A DNA stretch of 64,000 bases from CAYQMF01 sp964418595 (GTDB lineage: Bacteria > Planctomycetota > UBA1135 > UBA2386), in assembly GCA_964418595.1 (NCBI GenBank), contig CAYQMF010000015.1, positions 11,626 to 75,625 of the forward strand, in the 5' to 3' direction. The notes beneath the pieces were generated by a model that was not told where the DNA came from, did no database searches, and saw only the letters and a list, made by a program, of their open reading frames with translations. Shown here one piece after another: positions 32,720 through 43,300 of the stretch (its first letter is position 1; every line of letters begins with the position of its first letter). Made by a program: the position numbers and the translations under genes.

Positions 32720-34717
32720 CTATCCGTCTTTCTTCTTCTTCCCGCCGAGGATGTCGGAGAGGCCGCCGGGCAGCTTCTTCTTCATCTCCTCCTCCGCCTT
32801 GCGCTGCAGCTCGGCCTTCTTTCTCTCGGCCTCCGCGTCGGCGAGCTTCTTCGCCTCCGCTTCGGCGGCGGCCTTGGCTTCCGCGGCGAGCTGCTCCGGC
32901 GTCTTCGTGCCCTGCAGCAGGTCGGCGGCCGCGCCGCTGACCGCGCCGGCGGCGCCGGCCGGGACCGGCAGGTCCTTCAGCAGCGCCTGCGCGCGGGTGC
33001 GCACCTGATCGGCGAGTTCCTTGCGGCCGGCCGCGACCAGCGCGTCCGACAGCTTCTGGTCGTCGACGTGGATGCGCGGGTTGGTGAGCGGGCCGCGGAT
33101 CCCGAGTGGCAGGGCGAGGGTGTCCACCGCCGCGGCCTGTCCGAAGAGGTGCAGGGTCGTGCCGCGCAGGGTCACCTGCAGGGGCAGATCCAAGGTCAGA
33201 CCCTCCGGCGTGAAGGCGAGGTCGCCCTCGAGCACCGCGTCGACCTTGCCGCCCTGGATCGGGGCTGAGCCGCCGACCGCGAGGGCCGCGCCCAGCGCAT
33301 CGCCGTCGAGGTCCTTCAGCGCCAGGCGGAGGTGCGGCTTGCCGCCCGCAAGTGAGAACGTGAACGCGTAGCGCCCGCTCTTCGACGCGATCGACAACGT
33401 CATCGGCTCGGTGAGCAAGGCGGGCTCCGAAGCGAGATTGCTCGCCGTGATGGCGAAAGAGTCGCCGGGCATGTCTGCCACCGCCACGTCCTCGAAGGCG
33501 AGGTGCTTCACGAGCACGGTCGGCGCCTGTTCGAGAAGATGCGTCGCGCGCACCTCCGTGATGCCGTCCTGCTTCTCCCGTTCGATGCGCGCCGTGCGCT
33601 CCTCCTTGGTCTCCTTGGCGCCGCCCGTGACGGAGCCGAGCTTGCCGAGCCACTCGTTGGCCTGCACGAGGCGATCCTTCCAGACCTGGGCATCCTTGAC
33701 GTACTCGTCGAGCGTCTTGCCCGCGCCGGGCGGCGGTGGCGGCGGCACCGGCGGCTTGCCGATGCGCTTCGCCGGCGCGTTCCGCTTCGCGCCGTGACTC
33801 GCGTCGGCCGAGACGATGCTCTCCACCACGAAACGCTTGCGCAGGAGGTCGCCGGTGCCGACGTCGAGTTCGAGGGTCTTGGCCCGGAAACTGTCGCGTT
33901 CGAGCTGGTTCGCGTCGGCGACCGCCAGCCCGGCGAGACTCACGCGTCCCGCGGCAAGGTCGAGATCGAGCCCTTCGATGTCGGCGGTGGCGCCGTTGAT
34001 CGCTTCGAGCGCGCCCTGCATGGAAGAGCGCGCCATCGGCCCGGCGAGCGTTGCGTGCCCGAACCACAGCGCTGCGGTCACCACCAGCACCACGACGATC
34101 CCGGCGATCCGGATCGGCAGGCCCTTCTTGTCGCTCTCCGCGAGGTCGCGGTAGGTCAGCTTGCCCATCTTGTTGCCGCCGAACAGCAGCCACGTGAGGA
34201 AGCGCGCGCTCTTCTTCGTGGCGAGGCTCTTCATGCGGTCCGAGTTCTCCTGCAGGTCGGCCATCTTGCGCCGGAAGCCCTGCAGGCCGCGCCACAGCAC
34301 GACGCCGAGCACCAGGCCGAACACGAGTCCGCACGCCAGCCCACCCGTGGTGGAGTAGTGCTCGAGGCCGAACCACGCCGTCACGCGCGAGTTGATGAGC
34401 GCCTTGAACAGGCCCTGGGTCGGGCCGTCGAGCAGCCACTGCCCGAGCGCGAAGTTCATCGGCAGCATGACCAGCGACAGCAGCTTGGCGACCAGCGTCA
34501 CGAGTCCGAAGACCGCGAGGTTGGCGTTGAGCACGAGCACCAGGAACACGAGGCCGAGGATGAGCCCGGGCGCCTGCAGGAAGCCGCCGCCGAGATCGCC
34601 CGGCAGGAAGAAGCCAGGCACGAACCCGAGCATGCCGCCCAGCGTGGCGGCGAGCATCACCTGGGTGACGGTCGCCTTGCCGCGGAGGATCTTGCCGATC
34701 TTGCGAGTGAGGAACAT
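32720..34717 (-). CDS. TIGR03546/TIGR03545-like fused membrane protein
   Basis: A 665-residue protein. The N-terminal 160 residues are membrane segments (about 18-45, 50-75, 78-95, 125-145) starting MFLTRKIGKILRGKATVTQV. They resemble the small integral membrane family TIGR03546. After a cytoplasmic or linker part (about 145-205) and another helix (IRIAGIVVVLVVTAALWFGH), the region to about 590 reads like the adjacent-gene family TIGR03545, which shows distant AsmA-like beta layering (SLQGALEAINGATADIEGLDLDLAAGRVSLAGLAVAD-like). In other bacteria the two families are separate neighbouring genes; here they appear fused. The last 60 residues are a charged Ala/Lys/Glu coiled coil ending in GGKKKKDG. 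Function unknown, perhaps envelope transport. Family names are from memory. Confidence 0.72.
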   Translation of the reverse strand: MFLTRKIGKILRGKATVTQVMLAATLGGMLGFVPGFFLPGDLGGGFLQAPGLILGLVFLVLVLNANLAVFGLVTLVAKLLSLVMLPMNFALGQWLLDGPTQGLFKALINSRVTAWFGLEHYSTTGGLACGLVFGLVLGVVLWRGLQGFRRKMADLQENSDRMKSLATKKSARFLTWLLFGGNKMGKLTYRDLAESDKKGLPIRIAGIVVVLVVTAALWFGHATLAGPMARSSMQGALEAINGATADIEGLDLDLAAGRVSLAGLAVADANQLERDSFRAKTLELDVGTGDLLRKRFVVESIVSADASHGAKRNAPAKRIGKPPVPPPPPPGAGKTLDEYVKDAQVWKDRLVQANEWLGKLGSVTGGAKETKEERTARIEREKQDGITEVRATHLLEQAPTVLVKHLAFEDVAVADMPGDSFAITASNLASEPALLTEPMTLSIASKSGRYAFTFSLAGGKPHLRLALKDLDGDALGAALAVGGSAPIQGGKVDAVLEGDLAFTPEGLTLDLPLQVTLRGTTLHLFGQAAAVDTLALPLGIRGPLTNPRIHVDDQKLSDALVAAGRKELADQVRTRAQALLKDLPVPAGAAGAVSGAAADLLQGTKTPEQLAAEAKAAAEAEAKKLADAEAERKKAELQRKAEEEMKKKLPGGLSDILGGKKKKDG

Positions 34718-34787
34718 CGCGGGCGGTTGTACCCGGGCCGCGACAGCGGTCGTAGGCGATTCGTCGGGTGCCGAGTCCGGGCGCCGA

Positions 34788-36240
34788 TCAGTCGTCGAGG
34801 CTCATGTCGCCCGCGCTGCGCACGAACATGACCCGGGGGACATCGCGGGTGAGCGCGTCCAGCCGGTCGAGGAAGGCGCCTTCGTTCGGCTCCGCGGGGA
34901 GGTCGAAACCCACGATGACGAGTGCGGACGAACTGCTGTGCTCGAGGAGCGCGGGCCGGAACTGGCTGCCGACGACGACGACCGGGGTCACGGTGATGCG
35001 CGCGCCTTCGCTGAGCTGGGCGAGGTGTGCGAGCGAGCCCTCGCGCCCGGCGTCCTTCTCGATCATCCGGATGAGGCGGATCTGCCGGCCGATCCAGCCG
35101 TCGTTCTTCCGCACGAGGAGTGCGAGCAGGAGCATGAGTGACCCGTTGGCCTGCCCGCGCCACCAGACGTCGATGTGGCCTTGCGGCGGTGTCCAGGGAT
35201 CGTCTTCGCCGCGTTGATGCCGCCTGACAAACGTCTGCGCCACCGTGACCGCGGGGAACGCCTCGAGATCGTTGTCGACGATGAACGTGCGCAGCAGCCG
35301 CCGGTGCGTGACGTGTCGCTCGAGGTACGCGTCCGGCTCGGCGACCAGAACGTGGCCGAGGATGAGCAGGCCGAGCGGCCCGGCGATCCAGCGGCTGAAG
35401 GCGGCGAGATGGATGCGGTCGTCGCGCCCGACCCCGAGGGCGAGCACGGCGGGCCGCCAGTTCTTCGGGTGGTAGCGCTCCTGTTCCAGGGCCACGAGGC
35501 TGCGGGGCGCGCGTTCGAGCATCGAACCACCGTGCACGTCGCCCCAGGTGGCCTCCAGATCCTTGAACGTGAGGAACCCGTAGACCACCGCCATGCCGAC
35601 GATCGCGATGACCGCCCACAGCGGGTCGATGACGAACATCGCGACGGCGCAGCCGAGCGCGCCCGCCAGCGACGTGCTCCAGTGCGAGAAGCGGAACGCC
35701 GGCCGGTAGCTGGGGTTGTTGCTGATCGCCTCGACGAACGTCGCGGCGCTGAGCGCGCCGTAGGTGATCATGAAGAACCTCGTGATCATCGGCGCGATCG
35801 CGTCGAGATCGCCGAGCAGGATGCCAGCCTGGGCGATGCCGAACGACAGCACGGTCGCGCGGCGCGGCTCGTTGGAGGGGCCGCTGCCGCGGGCGAACAC
35901 CGTGAGTCTGCGGAAGACGCGGTCCTTGGCCATCGCCTGCAGGATGCGCGGTGCGCCCATCATGCTGCCGAGTGCCGAGGACAGGGTGGCGGCGAACACA
36001 CCGGCGAGGATCAGCGACTCCGACCACGCGAGTTCGGCGACGACCAACCGTCGTGATCGCCTTGGCCAGGAGCGCGACGAGCGCCGCGTGCAGGATCCCC
36101 GACCGGCCGACGACCTGCCCGAAGCGCAGGAACATGATCACGCCGAAGATGGTCAGCGCGCACGGCGTGAACACGCCGCCGAACGTGCCAAACCTGGTGG
36201 GGGCGGCGGAGTCGGCGCGAGCCATGGGCTGCGACGACAT
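34788..36240 (-). pseudogene. SLC12-type (Na-K-Cl) cotransporter, internally deleted and frameshifted
   Basis: From the ATG at 36240 the first frame gives MSSQPMARADSAAPTRFGTFGGVFTPCALTIFGV-like text (GTFGGVF...CALTIFGVIMFLRFGQVVGRSGILHAALVALLAKAITT), the exact start of SLC12/NKCC transporters through the first helices. Near 36050 the family match jumps to another frame: ELAWSESLILAGVFAATLSSALGSMMGAPRILQAMAKD, which in the family lies far downstream, in the second half of the membrane domain. Roughly 200 or more residues (helices 2 to 7) are missing. The remainder (to 34788) is intact, with transport helices and the soluble C-terminal domain (SALVIVGFDLPAEPNEG). The gene is thus deleted and frameshifted, so not functional as read, unless the assembly is wrong here. 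Confidence 0.72.
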
Positions 36241-36604
36241 CAACCCGGAAAGTACGACGCCAGGTGCAGCGGCTTGCCGCTGCACCGAGGTGTCGGACAC
36301 GGGTCGATCCTCCGGATCCGCAGCCTCGCGGAACGCGAGGGTGCGGGAACGGAGGATCAACCCTTCGGGTTGCGGCCGCCGGCCGCGATGGGGAGGCGTC
36401 CTCGGAGCCGACGCCGGGCGGGTGATCGCCCTGCGTGCGCGTGGCGTTGGGGCGGGAGCGTAGCGACGCACGCCGGGTCGGCACGAGCTTCTTGGCTGCC
36501 TGCCCGGGGCCCGTGGGCTGGCCGGACCGGGGTCGTCACGCTCTGATTGTGGTCCCCGCGCAGCAGGCGTTGCGCCGCGGGTTCCACGCCACCACGGAAC
36601 CGCC
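36241..36604. other. Gene-free 364-base region with structured leader
   Basis: No coding sequence is supported here. The half near 36240 would form the 5-prime leader of the minus-strand cotransporter. It contains a 10-base perfect hairpin (36263-36272 with 36277-36286, loop CTTG), a nested stem from 36306-36313 with 36351-36358 enclosing CCTCGC/GCGAGG (36324-36329, 36335-36340), and a 6-base hairpin (36358-36363 with 36367-36372). I do not recognise a riboswitch class. The other half precedes the plus-strand HEAT/TPR gene and may hold its promoter; nothing definite is visible. Confidence 0.4.
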
Positions 36605-37771
36605 ATGCGATCAGTCTTCGTCGTCGTAGCTCTCGTCCTTGCACCTCTGGCCTCAGCGTTGGGCGCGCAGCCGCCGCCGGGTGGGCAGCCGCCTGCGGCG
36701 CCGACCCTGACCGATCCCGGCCAGCTCCTGGCGCGGGCCGTGGTGACCGGCGAGTCCATGGCGAGCGCGGCAGCGGTCGAGAGCCTGCTCAAGGCGGGTG
36801 CTGAAGGTCGCGCGCGTCTGCGCGGTCTCGTCGAACGCGCCATGGCGGCCGGTGAGACGCTGCCTCCCGTCGATCCAGCCGTGCCGCAAGACCCGAAGGC
36901 CGCGACCCAGCCCCTCGACGACGCGACCGCGGCGCTGGTCGCCGGTCTCGTGAGCGACGACGCCGAGAAAGCCGACGCCGCCGTGGTCGCGTTGAAGGAG
37001 GCCGCCGGCTCGGCGTCGGACCAGGTCCGCCGGCTCGTCGGCAGGTGCCAGGCCGTGCTCGGGTCGTACGTGCTCCGCGTGTTCCGCGACCACGCCCAGT
37101 CCAACGCGATCTTCGCGGGTCAGTACACCCCGCTGCGCGAACTCGGGCCCGCGGGCCTGCGGCTGGTGAGTGGGTGGATGGTGACGCCGCCGATGCGCAG
37201 TGCGACCGCCGCGCTGCGCGCGCAGTGCATCCGGGCACTGCGCGACATGGTCGAAGGCCAGCCCGACGAGGCGCTCGCTGCGTCGCTCCGCGGCGTCGCC
37301 GGCAAGGCGACGGAAGATCGCGAGGTCCGGCGCGAGGCGATGTACGCACTCGCCCAGTTCGGCGACCGCACCTTCGTCGATCCGGAGCAAAAGCGTCTCG
37401 AAGCCCAGCTCGAGGGCGAGAACGTCGCCGCCAAGGGCGCCGCCCTCGCCGGCCTGGCGGACATGCACTACCAGCTCCGCGACTACGCGCGCGCCGTCGA
37501 GGCGTACGAACAGCACATCGCCTTGATCGAGGCCGGCACGCTGCCGCGCAGCAGCGTGGCGAGCATGCCGACGCTGTACTACAACGCATGCTGCTCGATG
37601 GCGCTGGGCGGGATGACCGACAAGGCGTTCACCTTCCTCGAGAAGGCGATCGCCGAGGGACGCAAGGGTCAGCCCCTCGGGCGTCGGTTGCTCGAGGTCG
37701 ACATGGACATCGACACACTGCGCAAGGACCCGCGCTTCGCCAAGGTGATGGAGTCGCTCGGCGGCCGCTGA
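36605..37771 (+). CDS. Exported HEAT/TPR-repeat protein
   Basis: A 388-residue protein starting at the ATG at 36605, which begins a signal peptide (RSVFVVVALVLAPLASALGAQ). A Pro-rich linker follows. Residues about 60-280 are all-helical with HEAT-like pairs (ALRAQCIRALRDMVEGQPDEALAASLRGVAGK, EVRREAMYALAQFGD). Residues about 285-360 look like TPR motifs: AALAGLADMHYQLRDYARAVEAYEQHI (a canonical TPR pattern with Ala/Tyr spacing) and the terminal LYYNACCSMALGGMTDKAFTFLEKAIAEG with a DPRFAKVMESL ending, as in the TPR end-of-group motif. It is probably a periplasmic or surface scaffold. No enzyme motif. It ends 12 bases from the convergent acetyltransferase. Confidence 0.76.
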   Translation: MRSVFVVVALVLAPLASALGAQPPPGGQPPAAPTLTDPGQLLARAVVTGESMASAAAVESLLKAGAEGRARLRGLVERAMAAGETLPPVDPAVPQDPKAATQPLDDATAALVAGLVSDDAEKADAAVVALKEAAGSASDQVRRLVGRCQAVLGSYVLRVFRDHAQSNAIFAGQYTPLRELGPAGLRLVSGWMVTPPMRSATAALRAQCIRALRDMVEGQPDEALAASLRGVAGKATEDREVRREAMYALAQFGDRTFVDPEQKRLEAQLEGENVAAKGAALAGLADMHYQLRDYARAVEAYEQHIALIEAGTLPRSSVASMPTLYYNACCSMALGGMTDKAFTFLEKAIAEGRKGQPLGRRLLEVDMDIDTLRKDPRFAKVMESLGGR

Positions 37772-37783
37772 CGGGCGCGGGGG

Positions 37784-38353
37784 TCAGCCCTGCCACTCGT
37801 GCGCGAGCAGGCCGTACAGGTACTCGTCGATCCACGCGCCGTGCAGCGTCGAGTGCTGGCGGAGGATGCCCTCGCGCTGCATGCCGAGCTTCTCCATGAG
37901 CCGCCAGGACGCCACGTTCTCAGGCACGCAGTGGGCGATCACCTTGCGCACGCGGATGGATCGGAACATCCACGTGAGCAGGCGGTGGCACGCCTCGAAG
38001 GTGATGCCCTGGCGCTGGTGATCCGGGTGCAGCCGGTAGCCGATCTCGACGGTCTGGTTGGCGATCAGCGTGATCCGCAGCGCGAGCATGCCGAGCATGC
38101 GGTAGTCGTCGCGCCGCGCGATCACGATCGCCAGCCACTCGCCGTCGCCGCCGCGCCACGGCTCGAGGAAGCCGGCCACCTTGGTGCGAGTGGCCTCGAT
38201 GGGTTGGATCTCGCGTACGTAGCGCATGATGCGCGGGTCCTGCTCGTGTTCGATCGCGGTGCGCAGGTCTTGCGAGCGGAAACGGCGCAGGACCAGCCGC
38301 GGGGACTCGAGGTGCAGCGCCGTGACGTCGTCGGTCATCCGCGTCAGGTCCAT
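37784..38353 (-). CDS. GNAT acetyltransferase of the RimJ/RimL type
   Basis: A 189-residue protein. SPRLVLRRFRSQDLRTAIEHE opens the domain (17-37). Then come AIVIARRDDYRMLGMLALRI, VEIGYRLHPDHQRQGITFEACHRLLTWMF (102-130), the acetyl-CoA binding loop in which the usual Arg/Gln-x-x-Gly-x-Gly/Ala appears as DHQRQGITFEA, and CVPENVASWRLMEKLGMQREG (142-162), the helix that closes over CoA with Asn and the conserved Ser-Trp/Ser-Arg. This sequence order is typical of RimJ/RimL enzymes, which acetylate N-terminal amino groups of ribosomal proteins or small-molecule amines. The start at the ATG at 38353 gives the standard length. The gene is flanked by the exported HEAT/TPR protein (convergent) and the sulfatase gene (same strand). 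Confidence 0.92.
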   Translation of the reverse strand: MDLTRMTDDVTALHLESPRLVLRRFRSQDLRTAIEHEQDPRIMRYVREIQPIEATRTKVAGFLEPWRGGDGEWLAIVIARRDDYRMLGMLALRITLIANQTVEIGYRLHPDHQRQGITFEACHRLLTWMFRSIRVRKVIAHCVPENVASWRLMEKLGMQREGILRQHSTLHGAWIDEYLYGLLAHEWQG

Positions 38354-38406
38354 CGCCCGGAGCGTAGCGAGTCGGGAGTCGCGGGCTCCATGGTCCGCCC
38401 GCGCAG

Positions 38407-40167
38407 TCACGGAGAGCGACGCACCTCGACCTGATACGCGCCGTACTCGCCCTTGGTATCCGCCAGAGTGACACGCAGCGCAGCAGGTCCCGCGGGCAGG
38501 TCGAGGGCGAACTCCGCGTGCGCTGCCTCGCGAGTCAGCTCGAACTCGGCGGTCACGTCGCCGCAGCGCAGCACACCGCGCGTGGCTTCGCGGCCCCTGG
38601 GCATCCGCACGGTCGCGAGGTATTCGCCGGCGCGCCGCACGTCGACCAGCCACTCGCCTTGCGCGCCCCAACCCTGGCCGGCGACGCGGCGCCAATCCTG
38701 ACGTGTCAACACGGTCACCAGCTCGGCTTCGCTGCCGACGAAGATCCGCGGCGGTGCGAACGCATCCGACCGCGTCGCAGCCACGTCGTCGAACCATGCG
38801 TCGTATCTGGCGCTCAGCTCGGCCACCACGTCTTGATGCTGCGCGGCCACATCGTGCTGCTCGAAGGGATCCTCGACCATGTCGTACAGCTCCGGGCGCA
38901 GCGGCGGCGGCGCGTCGAGTTCACGCCAGAACCCGGTCGGGTTGACCAGCTTCCACCGCTGCGTGCGCAGGGCGAAGTGGTGGTAGCGCACCGGCACATC
39001 GCCCCGGTTGGCCTGGATCACCAGGGTCCGATCGGGCCACGGCGCGTCGCGGCGCTCGAGGAGGCCGAGCACGCTGCGCCCGTCCAGGCGGACACTCGCG
39101 GGTGCGGCCACACCGCACGCCTCGAGGATCGTCGGCATCAGATCGACGTGCGCGGTGATCCGATCCGACGCGTCGCCGGGCTGCAGACGCGAGGGCCAGT
39201 GTGCCCACAGCGGTGAGCGGATCCCGCCCTCGTACACATCGCCTTTGGAGCCACGGTAGCCGGCGACCCAGCGGCGGCCCTCCGGCCCGTTGTCGCAGAG
39301 GAACACGACGAGCGTGTCGTCGAGGCAACCGAGCGCACGCAGGCCGTCCACCAGCCGTCCGACGTTCGCGTCGACGTTCTCGATCATGGCGTAGGTGCGC
39401 GCGAGGACGTCGGCGTCGACCCTCTCCTTCGCTGGCCAGCCCGGCGTCGCGGGAAACCTCTCCGCGCCGACGCCCTCCTTCGCGTACCGCTCGCGCAGGT
39501 CCTCTGGCACATCGCCGAAGGGACCATGCGGTGCGTTGGTGGGCAGGTAGCAGAAGAACGGCCGGCCCGCCGCGCGACAGGTCGCCATCCACCGCAGTGC
39601 GGCGGCGAAGAACACGTCGGTGCAGTAGCCGTTGGCCTGCTCGCGCGCGCCGTTGCGGAACAGGACCGGGTCGGTGTACCTGCGTTCCCCGCCCACCGGA
39701 TCGCTCGGTTGGCCGATGCCGCCGCCGCGCAGCACCAAGGTCTCCTCGAACCCCTGGTCGCTCGCGCGCAGCGGGTGGCAGTCGCCGAGGTGCCACTTGC
39801 CGAAGATCCCCGTCGCGTAGCCCGCTGCCCGCAGGATCTCCGCCACCGTCACTTCGTCGGGCTCCATCATCGCGCGTCCGATGTAGGTGTCGAAGGCGCG
39901 CGTCCGCTGGCACCAGCGCCCCGTCATCAGCGCCGCCCGCGTCGGCGTGCAGACCGGCGAGACGTAGAACGCCGTGAGCCGCGCACTCGCGCGCGCCAGG
40001 GCATCGAGATGCGGGGTGCGGATCACCGGGTTGCCGGCGAAGCCGAAGTCGCCGAAGCCCTGGTCGTCGGTCATCACGAGCACCACGTTGGGACGGGCGG
40101 CAGGCGCGTCCGTCTGCGCGCCGACCGTCCCGACCATGAGCAAGCCCACCAAAGCGACCCTTGCCAT
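38407..40167 (-). CDS. Exported type I sulfatase
   Basis: A 586-residue protein starting at the ATG at 40167 (MARVALVGLLMVGTVGAQ, signal peptide); an in-frame ATG at 40191 would extend the leader by eight residues. The catalytic domain begins RPNVVLVMTDDQGFGD (25-40), with metal-binding Asp34 and Asp35, and has the formylglycine motif CTPTR (Cys73), which FGE converts to formylglycine. GKWHLGD, NAPHGPF and VFLCDNGPEG carry further active-site His/Asp/Asn residues, and the C-terminal part has LYDMVEDPFEQHDV, typical of planctomycetal sulfatases. A beta-rich tail (about 475-586) is extra. Type I sulfatases remove sulfate from polysaccharides or arylsulfates. A dedicated FGE would be needed; the SUMF1 domain at 23978-26965 is not obviously it. 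Confidence 0.93.
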   Translation of the reverse strand: MARVALVGLLMVGTVGAQTDAPAARPNVVLVMTDDQGFGDFGFAGNPVIRTPHLDALARASARLTAFYVSPVCTPTRAALMTGRWCQRTRAFDTYIGRAMMEPDEVTVAEILRAAGYATGIFGKWHLGDCHPLRASDQGFEETLVLRGGGIGQPSDPVGGERRYTDPVLFRNGAREQANGYCTDVFFAAALRWMATCRAAGRPFFCYLPTNAPHGPFGDVPEDLRERYAKEGVGAERFPATPGWPAKERVDADVLARTYAMIENVDANVGRLVDGLRALGCLDDTLVVFLCDNGPEGRRWVAGYRGSKGDVYEGGIRSPLWAHWPSRLQPGDASDRITAHVDLMPTILEACGVAAPASVRLDGRSVLGLLERRDAPWPDRTLVIQANRGDVPVRYHHFALRTQRWKLVNPTGFWRELDAPPPLRPELYDMVEDPFEQHDVAAQHQDVVAELSARYDAWFDDVAATRSDAFAPPRIFVGSEAELVTVLTRQDWRRVAGQGWGAQGEWLVDVRRAGEYLATVRMPRGREATRGVLRCGDVTAEFELTREAAHAEFALDLPAGPAALRVTLADTKGEYGAYQVEVRRSP

Positions 40168-40318
40168 GCCGCGACCATAACCCCTGGCCATCGCCACCGA
40201 CCGCCATGTGTCCCGCGGCGAGACGGCGTCGGGGCTCGGCGAACAGTGTCCCGCCGATCGTGACGACACAGGCGAGGAGCCGGCGCGCGGTGGCGCCGGC
40301 GGTCCAGGGAAACCCACC

Positions 40319-43300
40319 ATGCGATCGCACCTTTGTCATGCCCCGTCGCGCGCGCGCGCCGACGTGCCCGCCCTCCCGCTTCGTCGTCCTTCGTCGGTCT
40401 CACCTCGTCGGTTCGGCTGGCTGGCTGCGGCAACCCTGATCCTCGCGGCTTGCGGCGCCGGGGGCGAGAACACCGCCGGCGGTGGCGGTGGTGGTGGCGG
40501 CGGCGGAGGTGGTGGCGGTGGCGGTGGCGGCGGGGGCTGGGGCAACGGCGGCGGCGGCAATCGCCCTGGTGCGGCGATCGACCTCGGCTCGGCGACGCTC
40601 GCCAACTACGACACGCGGCGGCGACGCCTCATGCAGGTGGTGTGCCTGCCGTTCAACGAGCGCGATCTCTTCACGGCCAACGACCCCATCACGGTGCTCG
40701 ATCCCGGCACCGGGCGGGACGAGCGGTGTCAGGTGGAGGCCGACTGGCTCACGCCGTACGCCGACGGCGTGCAGCGCGGGGTCCGCGTCACCTTCCCGGC
40801 GGTCGTCGATCCCGGCACGCGCACGACCTTCGAGTTCCGTCGCGGCGACACGGGTGCCGCGCCGGCGTTCGCGGCGCGCCCGAACGTGATCGCGGGCCTG
40901 GTCGCGACGGGCCTGACGTTCTTCGCGGGTCCGCGGGCCACGCACTTCGTGCGCTTCAAGGCCGCCGGCGAGCCGCTGCCGACTCCGGTCTATCTGGGCG
41001 CGCGGTCGGTCGTCTATCGCTGGTTCGCCCGTATCTACCAGCCGGCGCACGCGCCGACGCTGCGCACCCAGATGTGGTGCGAACTCGACATCGAGGTCTT
41101 CCATGACGAGGACTACGCGGAGTTCTCCACGCGTTGGGGTTGTTGCGATCCACGCGTCGACGAGCCGGACGGCTTCAATCGTTCCGGCTTCAGCGACGCC
41201 GACACGCAGGTGGGCTTCGAGTTCGCCATCCAGAGTCCCACCGTGTGCCAGCCGGTTCCGTTCTTCCCGGAGCAGTGCGTGGTGTCGCTGACCCACGACG
41301 GCGCGCGCTGGCGCTGGGTCCAGGATCAGCGCAACCGCTACCAGGGCCAGATCCTCAACGACATCCTGCCCTGGGGCATCTGTGCGCAGGCGCGCGGCGT
41401 GCTCCTCTTCCGGGGCACCAACGGCACCATCGGCGAGCCGCTGCGCGACGCGTCGCTGCAGGCGTTCCTGTCGTTGCCGGAGCCGGTCTTCGCCATCGCG
41501 AACACCTGGGGGATCCGCGACGAGGCCTACGGCCCGGTCGGCACCCTGCCGCGCCCGTTCAAGCGCCACGAGCACTACGACCGCACGCGCGACTACGACT
41601 ACGTGCGCGGCAAGCTCGAGCTGGAAGCGCGCACGCTCGCCGAAGGCTCGTCGCCTTCCGACTTCCCGTACATCTGGTACAAGGACAACGCCGTGGGGAT
41701 GTCGATCCATCAGCAGTACGGCTCGACGTCCACCGGCACGCACGGCTCGTGGCAGAAGCTGCCGCACTACCCGGCGTGCGCGTACGCGGTGCCGGGGCTC
41801 GGGCTGTATGTGGAGAAGTTCATGCAGGCGTTCGCGGCGCCGTTCGCGTTCCGCGAGGCCGACGGTCGTCTGGTGACGGTGTTCGAACATCCCGAACTCG
41901 ACGTCGATCGCATGAGCCCCGGACGCACGGGTGGTCGCGGCGACATGCTGGGCAAGACCGCCGATCAGGCCTGGCGGCTGTCGCAGACGTCCTGGCTGAT
42001 CCGCTCGCCGGCCAACATCGGCGGTGCGATCGGCCCCGCGAACGAAGGCACCGCGGAGTCGCACTTCGACCAGCCGTTCCCGTTCGTGCAGGCCGCGGTG
42101 TTCGGCTCGCGCAACATGCGCCGCTTCGCGGAGTCGCTCACCTACTTCTCGATCCTCGGCGGCTGGCAGCCCACCGAGTGGAGCCTCGGCCGCACCGGCC
42201 AGCCGCGCGGGCTGCAGCGCGGCGGCATCATGCATTCGTGGGCGCTGTGGATGTTCGGCGCCGACACGCGCCTCGCCGATCGCTGCTACGACTCGCTCTA
42301 CACGCACTACTACGCGCGCGCGGTGAGCGACACGAACGCACAGTTCGGCCTGCAGGCGAACCGGCTCGTGAAGACGCCCAACATCATCTCGCCCAACGCC
42401 AGCGCCGGTCCCGACCGCGTCGAACTGCGCAACTACCCGTACTTCCGGCCGTGGGAGGACGGCCTCGGTGTCGGCGCGTGGTACGGCATCGCCCGCCTCG
42501 GCACGCACCAGCGTCCGGAGCTGGCGATCTGGAAGACGGTGGCGAAGGACTTCGCCACCGACGCCTATCGCTACGGGACACCGACCGAGGTCGATGCCAG
42601 CGGGCGCATCCTCTATCGCTACCTGCGCCCGCACGCCAACGGCGCGGGTGGCTCGATCTACGAGCCGGGCGCGGCGGTGGCGATCGGCGCCAACCAGGGC
42701 AACCGCGCCCTGCTGCGCACGGAGATGCAGCAGAACAACTGGGAGCTGTGCTCGGGCCAGAGCGGCAACTGCACGGCATCGAACGATGGCTTCATGCGCC
42801 TCGGCACTCCTGGTGCCGGCACGACCTCGTTCACCATGGGTGCTGCCGCCTACATCCTGGAACTCGAGGGTGGCGTCGGCGACGTCATGCTGACGCGCTA
42901 CGTGCAGCAGTTGTTCACCACGCGCGCCGGCATCCCGGGCGGGTGGACGCCGCAGTTCACCTGGCTCACCGGCGAAGCCAAGTGGCCGATCGCGTTCGAG
43001 ACGGTCATCTTCGGCGCGCAGCGCACGCGCGGGGCGATGCCGGTGCGGCGCGGCAAGGGCAGCTCGATGTCACGGCTCGAGGGTCAGCTCGATCATGCGT
43101 GGGTCGTCACCGACGACGACACCGCGCTGCGGCGCATCAACATCGCCACCGGTCAGGTCCTCGCCACGGTCACGCCATCCGTGGCTCCTGCCGGTGGCCG
43201 CTGGAGCGACATCCATTGCATGCGCTACGGCGAGGAAGACATGCTCTGCGTCCTCGACGGACGCGACACGGGCTTCAACCGCGGCAGCTACCGCTTCGCG

